In this document: positions 19,133-31,080 of the stretch, one piece after another
Position numbering within the stretch: position 1 is the stretch's first letter
Layout: the number at the start of each line of letters is the position of its first letter
Assembly (NCBI GenBank): GCA_918797485.1
Contig: CAKKNE010000006.1
Coordinates: 310,001 to 374,000, forward strand
Length of the DNA: 64,000 bases
Reading direction: 5' to 3'
Source of the DNA: Pelagomonas calceolata
Taxonomy: Eukaryota > Sar > Pelagophyceae > Pelagomonadales > Pelagomonadaceae
Translations under genes and position numbers: made by a program
Notes under the pieces: model-generated
Told to the model about the DNA's origin: nothing
Database searches by the model: none
The model's input: the letters and a program-made list of their open reading frames with translations, nothing else

Positions 19133-20239
19133 ATGGGCAGATACGGCGGCGCCTTCGCCGGCCGCGTCGACGACGCCGCGGACACGTCGGCCGAGGCAAA
19201 AGAGCAACGCGTCCGCGCCCTGTTCCCGGCAAACGCCCTGCCCGCGACGACGCTCATCGTGCCGGAGACGCAAACACGGGACCGCTGCCGCTTCAGCTTC
19301 TCGCGGACCACCGGTGACCTGGAGTTTGCCGAGGACGGCATTGTAGGACCGGTCTCCGAGAACGGCCACCGCCTCGCCTCGGAACGCGTCTCAAGTGTAC
19401 TGAACGCCGTCGTCAGGGAACTGACGCCGACCCTCTCGACAAATCTGCGGGCGGCCCACGTCCACGCGCCGCGCTGCGGCTCGGAGCCCGTCGTCGCGCT
19501 CGTGTACGAAGGCGCCTCAAATGACGAGGCAGCCTGGCGCGTTGATGCGGAGGAGCTGCGTTCCACGGTCCAATGCAGCCTCGTCGGCCGCTTCAAGGGC
19601 CAAGCATTAATCTGTGGGAACGACTTCGCGCGCGAATTATTAACTCTGGACGACGGCCGGGCGCTCGAGTACGAGTTCCCCGAGGGCTCGTTCTGCCATC
19701 CCAACGGCTCGGCGAACGAGCGGAGCGAGAGCTGGCTCTGTGGTAGAGCATTATCAATTGGAGGGAACCTGCTCGAGCTCTACTGCGGGGCCGGCACGCA
19801 CACGTGCGCCCTATCCAAGTACTTTGAGAGGGTCGTTGCGGTGGAAGTGGACGCGAAGCTCGTGGAGGCAGCTCAACGCAACCTGGCGGCGAATCAGTGT
19901 GCGAACGCGACGGTCGTCGTGGACAGCGTCGGCAAGCGGCGCGGGCGCCTGCATTCGGTGCTGAGGAAGCGTGCATGGGACGACGTGCGGTTTGACTGCA
20001 TTTTGGTCGACCCGCCGCGGCGCGGGTTAGATGATGCGACGCTCGGGGCGCTCGCCGGCTTTGCGCACGTGCTCGTCGTGGCGTGCAACCCCGAGAAACT
20101 AGCAAGGGACTGCGACGTGTTGCTGCGGACGCACGCCGTCGCGGCGTTCGCCGTCGTCGACGGCTTCCCGGGAACGCCGCACGTCGAGTGCCTGGCGCAC
20201 TTCGTCCGGCGCGACGACGGCGACGCCTCGGCGGCCTAG
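19133..20239 (+). CDS. trmA: TrmA/Trm2-type tRNA (uracil-5-)-methyltransferase
   Basis: 368 residues. The C-terminal SAM domain has LLELYCGAGTHTCALSKYF (motif I), ILVDPPRRGLDD (motif IV), VACNPEKLARD with catalytic Cys318, and FPGTPHVEC with the general base Glu352. The N-terminal part (EGSFCHPN and RCRFSF) matches TrmA more closely than RumA, and there is no iron-sulfur CxxxxxCxxC. It makes m5U54 in the T loop of tRNA, with SAM as donor. In this size class the RNA-binding N-terminal domain of animal TRMT2A is lacking, so it resembles bacterial TrmA; an organellar target is possible but not shown. The ATG is the first in frame. Confidence 0.9.
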   Translation: MGRYGGAFAGRVDDAADTSAEAKEQRVRALFPANALPATTLIVPETQTRDRCRFSFSRTTGDLEFAEDGIVGPVSENGHRLASERVSSVLNAVVRELTPTLSTNLRAAHVHAPRCGSEPVVALVYEGASNDEAAWRVDAEELRSTVQCSLVGRFKGQALICGNDFARELLTLDDGRALEYEFPEGSFCHPNGSANERSESWLCGRALSIGGNLLELYCGAGTHTCALSKYFERVVAVEVDAKLVEAAQRNLAANQCANATVVVDSVGKRRGRLHSVLRKRAWDDVRFDCILVDPPRRGLDDATLGALAGFAHVLVVACNPEKLARDCDVLLRTHAVAAFAVVDGFPGTPHVECLAHFVRRDDGDASAA

Positions 20240-20285
20240 AGCCAGCTTTTGTGTGTGTAGTCTGTAAGAACATGATACTAAACAA

Positions 20286-21131
20286 CTACCCCAACCAAGA
20301 CCGCGTGCGAAACTGGGCCGCCCCGAGGCTCGTGGCGAGCGCCTCGACGGCCGCGACATCTACATCTGGCCGGTCGACGGCCGTGACCTCGACGTTTGAT
20401 ACCGCCGACGCCCGCCGCACGAATGCGCAGGCGTCCTCAAAAGCCCCGGGCTCGCGCGGCTGGAGCAGCTCGTCGTATTTTGATGCCTCTGCGGCCGGCA
20501 GGAAGACGGAGACCGTCTCGACGAGTCCCAACGCGTCGAAGATCGCGTCGGTCGCCCCCACGCCGAGCGTATTCAGGCGAAACTGTGCCCCCGACCCCTG
20601 GGCCAGCCGCAGCGTCTCGCAGACGACGTCCTGCGCCGCGAGCGGGTCGCCCTCGCCCTGAATCACGACGGATTGCGCACCGGTCTTGTCGACCCAGTCG
20701 CGGACGAGGTCGTTGAGCTCGGCGCCGGACGGCTCCTTTGCGCCCGCCGGCAGCGGCTCGAAGCCCGAGTCCCGAGCCGTGCGAGTTATCCGAGTACCGC
20801 TCGGCGTGGTCGTCGCGGCGCGCGACGCCGGCAGCGGCGCGAGGCCTGCGTCTTTCGTCGCGAAGGCGGCGCCGCGGCACGACCGCATCGTGCGTTGCGC
20901 CGGCGACCGCGCCGTCGGCGCGAGGTAGAGAGCGTCCAAAACATATGCGATGCCGGGGCGGAAGCTGTAGAGCGACTGCAGCGTCGCGAGGCTCACCATT
21001 TGCGTCGACGACGCGTTGCGCTTGGCCGCGAGAGCCTGGTCCTGCCAGGCTTGCGTGCCCCAGTAGGCGCGGCGCGCGGCAGCACGCAGCATGCTGACGG
21101 CACTCGTTTGTGTCTTGACCGCGCGAAGCAT
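20286..21131 (-). CDS. Radical-SAM-like protein (TatD-linked type) lacking the iron-sulfur cysteines
   Basis: 281 residues from ATG 21131, or 268 from the next ATG. The C-terminal 140 residues follow the TatD-linked radical SAM pattern: VVIQGEGDPLAAQDVV, FRLNTLGVGATDAIF, ETVSVFLPAAEASKYDELLQP, VEVTAVDRPDVDVAAVEAL and LGAAQFRTRSW. At the place of the CxxxCxxC cluster (after LYLAPTARSPAQRTMRSCRG) only one Cys is present, so the usual 4Fe-4S site is absent. The basic Arg/Ala-rich N-terminus could be an organelle presequence. A short local repeat (GACGGCA...CACTCGTTTGTG) spans the start region. Convergent with trmA, 46 bp between stops. Confidence 0.6.
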   Translation of the reverse strand: MLRAVKTQTSAVSMLRAAARRAYWGTQAWQDQALAAKRNASSTQMVSLATLQSLYSFRPGIAYVLDALYLAPTARSPAQRTMRSCRGAAFATKDAGLAPLPASRAATTTPSGTRITRTARDSGFEPLPAGAKEPSGAELNDLVRDWVDKTGAQSVVIQGEGDPLAAQDVVCETLRLAQGSGAQFRLNTLGVGATDAIFDALGLVETVSVFLPAAEASKYDELLQPREPGAFEDACAFVRRASAVSNVEVTAVDRPDVDVAAVEALATSLGAAQFRTRSWLG

Positions 21132-21456
21132 GCTACGGCAGCACTCCGCTGACGGCAGCACTCGTTTGTGGGCGTGTCTCGGCCGCTCGGAGAGCAGTTT
21201 ACTGCTCGCACGCGATCGATTATAGATATAGATGATCACTCGCACGCTGTTGCGACGGCTGATGCAGAGATTTGGCACCTGCGCTGGACGGTGGACCGGA
21301 GAGCAGCCTCTGTCAAATCGGGTTTCCGCGCACGCGTGCACGACGCCGCCGTGCGTGCGTACTACGCAGTGCCGCTGCCAAGGGAAATACAAGATTGGTA
21401 GCAACCGCTACTTATCACAAACTAGCTCGCCGCGCGACTGTGCTTTGCACGCGGCT
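21132..21456. other. Intergenic region
   Basis: It lies upstream of the radical-SAM-like gene and downstream of polyubiquitin. No palindrome or gene was recognised. Confidence 0.4.
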
Positions 21457-22648
<1,192 letters not shown>

Positions 22649-22905
22649 GGTTGTTGAGTAGCTATGAGGCTGTAAGAGCTCGGTGCCAAAGGACCTCCTT
22701 TTTTTTGCGCGCTGCGCCCTAAAAATGAAAAATTCCATATCACTAATAGAACGCGCCGTACGAAGGCAGGGATAGCATCGAGAGAGATACCGGAGCCCCT
22801 TTTGAATTTCGGCAGCCTCCAGACACAGAGGCTGCTTTGGGTGGCAATGCGCACCGGCGCTGGCGTAAAGGGCAGCCCTTGCTGCCCTGGCATAGCTCGT
22901 CCCAG

Positions 22906-24631
22906 ATGGTAGCGGTCCTACGCCGGCCGACGCGCGAGCGCGACGCCGTCACGGATGCCGCAGTGGAAGAGCCTCCCAAGCCAGAGGCAGCAGCCGAGGA
23001 CTCCTTCGCCACGGCCAAGCACTCCATCTGCACGGCGCTCGGCGTCGTGATGGCCGTGCACTTTTACAGTGCTTACGTGCAAAATACGGCACTGATAGGT
23101 GCCGACGGATTGGTACCTTGTGCCGCGTACGTAAAAGAACGAGTAAAAACTGGAAGTTTTTGGACCTGGCCCTGCGTGTGGTGGTGGATAGAACCGACCG
23201 ACGCTAATTTAGATGCGGTGGCATTAACGGGCCTGGCGAACGCATTGCTACTAACAGTAGGAGCGCACTATTCACATCTCGTCGCGATCTGCTGGCTCTG
23301 CCACTCGTCAATCGTCAACGCCGCCGAGGCGTCGTCCTTCTATTCGTATGGATGGGAGACGCAGCTGCTCGAGACGGCTTTTCTGACTATTTTTTTATGT
23401 AGTCCGACCGACCGACGGGCGCCGCCGACGCGCATCGTGCTGTGGCTGTTTCGCTGGCTCGCGTTCCGGATATCGGTCGGCGCCGGCCTTATTAAAGTAA
23501 GGGGCGGCTCGTGCTGGGAGCGGAAGACCTGCCTCTGGTATCATTTCGAGACGCAGCCCATACCTTCTCCTCTGTCGTTCTTCTTCCACTTCCTCCCTAA
23601 AGCGATACTGTCGCGGGGCGTCGACATTGATTTAATCGTGCAGCTCTACGCGTCGTGGCTCGTCTTGGTGCCTTTACGAAACGTGCGGAGGGTAGCGGGC
23701 TACGCGCAGATCGCGTTCATGCTAAACATCGCGGCCTCGGGGAACTTCTCGGTCCTCAACCACCTCACGATCCTACCGTCCCTGGCCTGCCTCGACGATA
23801 AAGCTTGGCCGCGATGCTTGCGGCGAGCACCTACGAAGAAGCGGCGGAATTTAGGAAGACGTATGACGGACGTCGTGCTGCTGCTCGTAATAGCCTACCT
23901 GTCGCGGCCCGTCGTAGCCAACTTAGTATCAAAAAACCAGGTGATGAACACGAGCTTCGACCCCTTCAAGCTCGTCAACACCTACGGGGCCTTCGGGTCC
24001 GTCGGCGAGGGGCGCTACGAGCCCGTCGTCGCGCTGTCGGACGACGGCACGACGTGGCGCGAGGTCGACCTGCCCTGCAAGCCGACGGACGTCAGGAGAA
24101 GGCCGTGCTTCTCCGCGCCCTACCACCACCGCCTGGATTGGAATATTTGGTTCATCGGCTTCAAGCCGCATCGACCGGTGTGGAAATTAATCAGTGAGAA
24201 ACATTGCGTGGACCTTCATCGACGCCGTCACGGCGACAACGTCGCGTCGACGGCCTGGAAACTCCACGCCATGTGGGGCACCCGACATTTGATTTTCACA
24301 CAGGCATCGGCAGATGCTCGAGGGCCGCGAGCGCTGGCTCTACGCCTTCCTCGCGCAGCTGCTGCGCGACGGCGACGCGCCGGCGCGCCGGTTGGTGGAC
24401 GCGTCGTCGCGCGACGTCCGGGGTCGTATCGCGCGCGTCCATATGTACCGGTACCGCATGGCCGCGCCCCTCGCCCAAATCTTGGGAACGGCGCCCGCCG
24501 AGCGCGTCTGGTGGACGCGCGCGTTCGAGGAGGTCCTGATCCCGCCCGTCGTGCTCCGGGCCGACGGCAACCTCGCGTACTTCGAGGCGCCGCGGCCGCC
24601 GCCGGGCAATCGGTTCGTGGAGCGTATCTAG
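22906..24631 (+). CDS. LMF1: Lipase maturation factor family protein
   Basis: Exons 22906-24167 and 24304-24631, 529 residues, many membrane spans. Family signatures: YGWETQLLETAFLTIFL, FRWLAFRISVGAGLIKVRGGSCW, WYHFETQPIPSPLSFFFH, and in exon 2 YRYRMAAPLAQILG...VWWTRAFEEVLIPP. In animals LMF1 is an ER protein needed for folding of dimeric lipases; LMF-family proteins of algae are of unknown client. An introner (24176-24303) splits the last quarter. The donor predicted from the target duplication is GC (CC|GCATCGAC). ATG 22906 is the first in frame. Confidence 0.85.
24168..24311 (+). mobile_element. Introner 4 (element 24176-24303)
   Basis: Ends CGGTGTGGAAATTAATCAGTG and TTTGATTTTCACACAG. Duplications GCATCGAC and GCATCGGC (7 of 8). 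Predicted intron 24168-24303, GC-AG, phase 2. Confidence 0.9.
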
Positions 24632-24649
24632 GGTAATGTTGTCAGTAAC

Positions 24650-27447
24650 TTAGGTGAGCCCGGCAAAATCGGGGGCGGGGTGCACGGGCACGGCCGCGGC
24701 AGAGGTCTTCTCGTCCTCCTTGACGTCGACGAAAGCCACGGCCATGAGGCACAAATCGTTGACGACGGAGTCGACGATGAAGGTGACGAGGAAGACCATG
24801 CTGCGCTTGCGCCAAAAGTTCGGCCTAACATAACCGTAGATCATCGGGAAAGGTAGGGTAAAGAACGTCGACATGATGGCCACCACCGATGCCACCACGA
24901 CGCGCGCGACCGTCCGCTTCTGCTGGCGCAAGATGTCGCGCGTCTCGTCGTCGGCGTCCGCCCCCCCCTCGCCTCGCAGGCTCGCGCTCGCGCGGCGCAT
25001 CGCCGCCACGAAGACGTAGACGAGCGCGAGAGTCACGAACATGTGCCCGCCTCCGAAAAAGATCATCGTGCCGTATATGATGATACTGCCCCAGGGATGC
25101 GGCGGCGGGTCGGGGATGCGGAAATTCGGGTCGTCCACGTCGTACTCGACATAGTTCATGACCGCCAAGTCGTACATGAAATAGAATAACACGATGAGCC
25201 CGACGCACTCGAGCGCGATGAAAACGCGGATCGCCGCCATCAGCCGCGTGTCGGTCCGCCCGGCCAGACCTCGTAGCATCGCCGCCCGGAGGTAGAGGAT
25301 GGCCTGGAGTAGCACGTTCGTGAACATGCCGCCCCCGTAGAGGGCCCCCCACCGGTGCACGACGGCCCACCTGCGCGGCCAAGGCCGTTATCGCGAAGGC
25401 CGTCGTCGCGCGGCGGGCTGCTGAGATGACCGGCCTTCAATCGACGCGGCTGTTCCGCGCGATGGCGCCCTCCCGTTCGTGGCTGAAGGGAGTCCGACGG
25501 AATTTGATGTGCGACGCGGCGGCGTACCGCGCGGTCCCGTCGTCGATGAAGAGCTGCTTCCGGTCGACGCCGTTGACCACGGCGCAGGCCGCGTACGTCG
25601 CGTCCGGGTACCCCGGCGTCCACCTGTGTGGAAATCAAAATTTTACGGCGCGTTCCTGAATCGCCGCCTCGTCCTCCACGCCATCGACGCGACGCCTGCT
25701 CGACGGCGTGGCGGTGTGAATTCCTCACGTGCACCCGACGCACTGATTGATTTCCACACAGGCGTCCACCACGCGTCGCAGTTTTGCTCCTCCTCCGCGA
25801 CGTCATCATACCAGACGCAATCATCACCCGGTTTCTCCCTCATTATCGCGCTTCGTTCTTTTAAAAAGAAAACTGAAAGCCACCATGGGAAGACCTGGCG
25901 CCACCCGGAGTCGCCGAGCCAGGCCGTGGGGCCCTGAAAGGCGGCCCCCTTCCTTGCCCATCGCAGCGGGCGCAAAGACTGGGCACCCGCGTCGCACGCG
26001 GGGCTCGTCGCCGTTCCGTACCCGCAGCTCGCGTCCGCCTCCACGCCGGCGAGCGCGCAAAAATCCAGACCCGTGTAGTCGACGCGGTTGACGACCAGGA
26101 TGTTGTGGTGCTTGCAGCGGACGTCGACGAAGGTCGCGAAGACGACGAAGTTGACGGCGAGCTGGCAGTAGAAGTAGGCGCCGACGGCCGCGACGTACCA
26201 GCGGTAGGGCCCGCCGGCGAAGAACTCGGGCTGCCTGCGTTTTCGTATGCGTCGTGACTCTCGCTTCGGCGGCGTGGCGACGCGGCCGCCTCGACGCCGT
26301 CGAGGCGACGACCGGAAGGCGTCGACGCGCAGATGACACAAAGGGACGCCGCGCCTGCTTGATGGCGTCGCTGTAGAGGCGGAAGAAGAGCAGGCACCCG
26401 ATTCCGGACACAACGGCAGTCAAAAAATGCATCGCATACAGCGCCTCGAAGTTGTCGTCGTCCTCGTTGGCGCCCCACTCCGGCGCGCATGGAATGCCCA
26501 GGGCCACGAGCATGCTATCCACGGGCGCTCCGGCCACCCGCATCTTGGGGCAGCGCCCTGCTTTACATTCCTTCGCCATGTGCGCGAGCAGGTGGCGGTG
26601 ATTGCACGTGCGCCCGACGCCCGGGAAGTCAATTCCCGTGTCGTTCCTGAAAATAACGGAGAACGCCTGCTCGAAGAGCGCGCAGTCGTAGGAGTAGGCC
26701 CACGCGGCCACGCGGTCCGCGTAGGTCGTGTTGCCGAGTTTGATAGCTTCCTGCGGCGGCTGGAACGGCGCGTCGGCCCCCCGGAACGGGGCCGACGGGT
26801 TGTTGCCTGTGTGGAGATCAACCAGTGCCTCGGGTGCACCCGACCATTCTTCACTAAGTCATTTCTCGGCGATGATGCGGCCGTGCTGGCTCCGTCGAGC
26901 GGTGAGGAACCGGCATCGCCACGCCGTCGAGCAGGCGTCGCGTCGATGGCGTGGAGGTCGACGCGACGATTCATCACGAACGCTCCGTAAAATTTGATTT
27001 CCACACAGGTTGTTGCCGTCGGGCCCCTCGTAGGGCCCCCTCCACCACTTCGCCCGCAGGCCCAGCGCGTCCATGTCGAGCGACGGCGACCACGCCCCGT
27101 CTAGCCTGGGATCGCGCGTCGACCTCGAGGCCTTCTGGTAGTAGCGCTCGTAGCCGCGGACCATGCCGCAGTTGTCGCGGGACCTGTGTGGAAATCAAAA
27201 TTTCACGGCGCGTTCGTGCTGAATCGTCGCGTCGTCCTCCACGCCATCGACGCGGTGCACCCGACGCACTGGTTGATTTCCACACAGCGCGGGACGGGAC
27301 GACGCCGTACAGGAAGGGCCAGAGCAGGGCAAGCAATATGAGCGCCGTCGGGAGGCCGTAGCCCACCGTTTGTGGTATTTCGCCGCGCTCGCGGAACCTT
27401 CTCCACCTCTTGCGCAGCGCGTCGGCCGCCTGCTCGCCTCCCCCCAT
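24650..27447 (-). CDS. Polytopic membrane protein with several introner introns, unknown
   Basis: Proposed exons: 27447-27296, 27183-27017, 26806-26359, 26234-25770, 25623 to about 25450, and about 25370 to 24650. The first ATG in frame is 27447 (MGGGEQAADALRKRW). A membrane span follows at once (GLPTALILLALLWPFLYGVV), then an extracytoplasmic Cys-containing region (TCNHRHLLAHMAKECKAG), two spans (FLTAVVSGIGCLLFFRLY; WYVAAVGAYFYCQLAVNFVVF), another Cys-containing loop, and about five C-terminal spans. The junction between the fifth and sixth exons is unresolved: the fifth frame meets a stop at 25437, while the sixth lacks an early ATG. No family was recognised. It is convergent with the LMF gene (18 bp). 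Confidence 0.55.
25616..25769 (-). mobile_element. Introner 5 (element 25624-25761)
   Basis: Ends CTGTGTGGAAATCAAAATTT and TTGATTTCCACACAG. Perfect duplication GCGTCCAC (sense GTGGACGC, a GT donor). Removing 25769-25624 gives DAWWTPGYPDATY. The inner hairpin is present. Confidence 0.95.
26235..26358 (-). mobile_element. Probable old introner in the polytopic gene
   Basis: The sense intron begins GCAGGCGC and ends ACGCAG, followed by GCAGCCCG (first four bases and one other shared). Splicing AA|GCAGG...CAG|GCAG restores DAIKQPEFFAGG in frame. The terminal repeats are largely eroded. Confidence 0.55.
26799..27016 (-). mobile_element. Introner 6 (element 26807-27008), longest copy
   Basis: 202 bp. 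Ends CTGTGTGGAGATCAACCAGTG and TTTGATTTCCACACAG. Perfect duplication GTTGTTGC (sense GCAACAAC, a GC donor). Removing 27016-26807 gives PEGPDGNNPSAPF-type continuity. About 85% like introner 1 along its length by eye. Confidence 0.95.
27176..27295 (-). mobile_element. Introner 7 (element 27184-27287)
   Basis: Ends CTGTGTGGAAATCAAAATTT and TTGATTTCCACACAG. Perfect duplication CGCGGGAC (sense GTCCCGCG, a GT donor). Removing 27295-27184 gives VVPSRDNCGM. Confidence 0.95.
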
Positions 27448-27576
27448 GCTCTTTTGCTGCGCGGCGGCGGCCCCCTGTGGCACCTGCTCTTGTGCTGCCC
27501 CACCTGTTGTCGAACGAACGGTGCACGGGGGCAGTCCGCTCTTAAGTAGGTCCAAAGCGCTGCCTACCGGGCGCGA

Positions 27577-27807
27577 ATGGCTGCCCTTTGTCGAGTCGTC
27601 GAGCCGTTCGCACGCTCTTGCAAAGCAGTGCCCAGCGCTTTTGCAAAGCAGATGCTCACGATCGTACGAGCGGGTTTGCGAGGGACAGCTCTCGGAGCCG
27701 TCGCATACCCCTCCGTCGACGCGGAGACGACACCGGAGGGCTACGGCGCGCCAGAAGCGTACGGGTGCGGCGGCTGGTGGTGCGACGGCGCCCCGGGGGG
27801 TGGGTAA
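27577..27807 (+). CDS. Small hypothetical protein
   Basis: 76 residues from ATG 27577. A helical Cys-containing N-terminus (MAALCRVVEPFARSCKAVPS) is followed by a Gly/Tyr-rich tail ending CGGWWCDGAPGGG. The last codons lie inside the left inverted end of the element at 27788, so the present stop is supplied by that insertion; an older reading may have run on. No family; may not be expressed. Confidence 0.3.
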   Translation: MAALCRVVEPFARSCKAVPSAFAKQMLTIVRAGLRGTALGAVAYPSVDAETTPEGYGAPEAYGCGGWWCDGAPGGG

Positions 27808-28511
27808 ACATAGGCTATGCGGGGTTGGTTGAGCCGGTAAGAGGAGTTAGCTTTTTAGGAAACAAAGGCCCTAGCTCCGCGCCTGGGCATCACCCAGCAA
27901 CAAATCCACTGACAAAGAAAGGCCATAATAGCCGGGGAACAGGCTCGAAAAGACGCGGCAGCAATTGGGCTGCGTCTCGCTGAGAAAACGGCCAAAAACC
28001 ATGAAAAATGACACTCGATCGGCTTTTTTGGCGCCGTTTCGCGCCGATCGGGCCACCGCAGAGTCGGATATCATCGCCCACATGGCCGTCGACGATCTGA
28101 GACAATTTGCGGCGGCAGCGGCCCATCGGATGTCGGTCTATTCGGTGTCCGCGTTTCTCGCCGAGACGCTGTTTTTGGTGAAAACGCCACCAAAGGCGCC
28201 GAGATTTGGCTCGGGCCTTCCCAGCTACCACGTCGGGCATCTCCGAGATTTTGGGGCGCAACGGCCGCGCGGCTGCCGCAAAAAAGCGTTTCGGGCAGCC
28301 TATGCTCGCAAAATCGAGCTTTTTACCTGCTGCCCCTCTGGTGCCGCAAATTGGCTTGATGGAATCAGCGCCGGCATGGCTTCCATTTAAGCCCGTTTGG
28401 GACACCAGAGGTGCAGTTGCGGCTGATATTGGGGCCCTGGCGAGCGCGTTTTGGGCCGCGTTTTTGTGCGGGTTCGGGCCTTGGTTTATGTTTACCCACC
28501 CCCCGGGGCGC
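27788..28511. mobile_element. DNA-transposon-like element with perfect 25-bp inverted ends
   Basis: 27788-27812 (GCGCCCCGGGGGGTGGG then TAAACATA) is the exact reverse complement of 28487-28511. The 724-bp interior is AT-richer than the flanks, with TTTTGGCG-like runs, and encodes nothing resembling a transposase, so it would be non-autonomous. No clear target duplication could be read because the ends are G/C-rich and self-complementary. Confidence 0.75.
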
Positions 28512-28623
28512 TAGACACGCAATGTGCGGCCTCCCGGTCCACGGAGGAGCCGCCGGGCGCTTTCAGCAAAGCGCTTCCAGCACCATGCCGCTGCCCCCGG
28601 ACCCATAGTACACATAGAACAAG

Positions 28624-30968
28624 ATGGTGCGCCTCGGCGGCCAGTCCGGTGTAGGCCGGGCCTGCGACGCCATTAAACGAAGGGCGAAGAAGCTCCTGAA
28701 GAAGTTTGGCGTGGTGCAGGATGAGCACAAGACGCGGAGATACTTGGGCGGCATGCGGCCGGACAAATATTACGATTCCGTGATCTGGCGCGATTTAGGA
28801 GAAACTCTACAAATCCTAGGCTTCACCTACGATTCGGGGTTCGACGTCTTCTCGGCGTTCATCGACATTGACGACGACAACAGCGGCGAGGTTGGAGTGA
28901 GTGAGTTCCACAAGTGGCTCGGGTTCCCTGCAACTAAATTTTCAGAGCGGGTCTTCGGGATTTTAGATATGGACGGCTCGGGGCAGTTGGATTTTCGCGA
29001 GTTCATGATTGGGGTCTGGAACTGGAACACGTACGACGCGACGGGCATCACGAAGCTGGCCTTCAACACGATGGACGTCCGCGCCCGGCGTCCTGTCTGC
29101 TCGATGGCGTCACTGATTGATAACAACACAGGTCGACCAGAAGGGTGCTATCGACTTGCATGAAGCGGACGCCATGCTGCGCATGGTCTACGCTAGTCGT
29201 AAAGCGGACCCGCTACTCCTGACGCAGATTGACATCAATGGGGACGGCGAGGTCTCGATGGAGGAGCTCCAGCAAACGGTTGAAGAGGACAATTCCGTGC
29301 TCGCGCCGGCCTTTCAATTACAACGAATGCTGCGCCAGCGCATTTTGGGGGTACGGTACTGGGAGCAGGAAACTCTCAGGAGGCAGACGTACTTCGCGGG
29401 CTACGACTCGGGGACCACTACGTCCTGGGACGCCATCCGGGATATCCTGGCCATCAAGCATCGGGAGCGACTCGAGGAAGAAGAACGGCAGCGCCGCTTG
29501 AAGGAAATGGAGGAGGAGCAACGGCGCCAGGAGAAGCTCCAAAAAGAACTAAAATTCAAGGAGGAGATGGTGTGTATACGGCGTCCTGTGATTGCCACGC
29601 CATCGATTGTACCCCACGCAGGCCGCGAGGAAGGCCAAGCGAGCGGAAGAGAAGCGTCGCCGACTCGAGACGCCGGAGATCCGAGCCGCGCGCGAAGCGA
29701 GAGAGGAACTGGAAAAGTGTAGCGCCGAGCGCGACGAGGAGTGCATCTACGCGGATTTGGCGCGAAGATTAGATTTGAGGGAGCGGTACTGGACGGCCTT
29801 CGAGACCTGGATCAGGTGCCAGCGAGTTGTCGAGCAGATGAAGTGCGACAAAAAATTGAGGTTGGCGGTCGGGCCCGACGTCCAGATCAAGGTCGACGAG
29901 GACATTGTCACGGCCGAAGGGTATCAAGATCTGAAGCGGGAGGTGCTGGTGCTGTACACGATGGAGCACAGTGACTACTTGTATCAACGGGACTGGTGCG
30001 GCGACGCGTGGTTCGCCTCGCTCATGATCCGCCCGCCCGTCGACGAGTTCGATGATGCGTATGAGCCGACCTGGGTCGCGAGACAAAGCATCAAGTTCGC
30101 CAAGCCTTGGACGAAGAAACGACTCGCGAAGAAGGCGCGCGAGCTCATGGTCGACGACCTGCGCGAGCGGGAAGAGTTGCGAGTGCAAGAAGAAAATGAA
30201 GAACATATGCAGAAATTTGAAGATGATTGTAGAAAAAGACGGAACGAGGAGATTGGTGGTTATGGCAAGCCTCGCAGTAGGTGGGAGCGGCTCTGGGACG
30301 CGGACGAGGGCAAGCCCTACTGGCACCAGTGGGAGACGCGCGAGTCGGTCTGGGACAAGCCGTGCGTCTGCCACGTTTGTGATAGTAACATACCAGTAGA
30401 TGATACGATGTGCTTTAAATGTAAAAACAAACGGTCGGAGTTCAATCAGAAGATCTACGACGACAACCACAAGAAGATAGACTACGCGGCCTTCCTGGCG
30501 GCGGGCGGTGTCGATGACGAGTCCACGAAACAGGAACAACAGGAAGAAGTTGTAGATGTTCGGGAAATGGATGATGATGATGGGCCGCCGACGCTGTACC
30601 AAAGGTACCTCAAGAAACATGTCGTGTTTTTGAAGAAAAAAATGACATTAACAACCGTACAACCGGTCATCGACAAGGTCAAGGAGAAGTTCAACGACCG
30701 CGTAGATATGATTTATGATACCTATGTCCCGGCGTATTTCAAGATGGACAAACGCGATTACGAGATCAGGAGGAGGCGGTGGCGCGAGTGGCGCCAGAAG
30801 TGGATCAAGCGCATGGGGCTGGCGGCGCGTCCCAAACGAAAAGTGATGCCCTGGCACGAACAAGATGAAGAAGATGAAGACGGGCTGCGGCGGTCTAGGC
30901 CCTCTCTAGCTGCTCAACGGCGGTCGTTTGAAGAGACGGGGTTCAAGGGCGGGCGCGGCGACGACTAA
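28624..30968 (+). CDS. EF-hand and WW-domain protein
   Basis: Exons 28624-29076, 29132-29569 and 29622-30968, 745 residues. EF-hand loops: DIDDDNSGEVGVSEF, DMDGSGQLDFREF, DVDQKGAIDLHEA (split by intron 1) and DINGDGEVSMEEL. A long charged helical region follows, then a WW-like unit (RWERLWDADEGKPYWHQWETRESVWDKP) and a CxxC...CxxC zinc pair (CVCHVC, CFKC), then another charged helix. The introns are only 55 and 52 nt; both contain CGGCGTCCTGT and pieces of the introner core (CGATGGCGT; CCACGCCATCGA), so they look like shrunken introners. A calcium-regulated scaffold is a reasonable guess; no named family. Confidence 0.75.
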
Positions 30969-31080
30969 GGTGTTTTGTTTAGTAGTTCTTTTCGCGCCGG
31001 CGGGCCGCGGCGTCGTTGCATACTTCCGCAAGCAGAACGCCTCGGCAATCCCCGCCCCGGCGTATATGTTACTTTCTATC

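Noticed and set aside
24825-25382. Alternative reading in the polytopic gene's last exon
   Set aside because: Arg/Gly-rich shadow of the membrane-spanning frame.
26807-27287. Regularly repeated sequences resembling a CRISPR array
   Set aside because: Repeats are introner copies inside exons of a eukaryotic gene, with varied length and target duplications; no spacer pattern.
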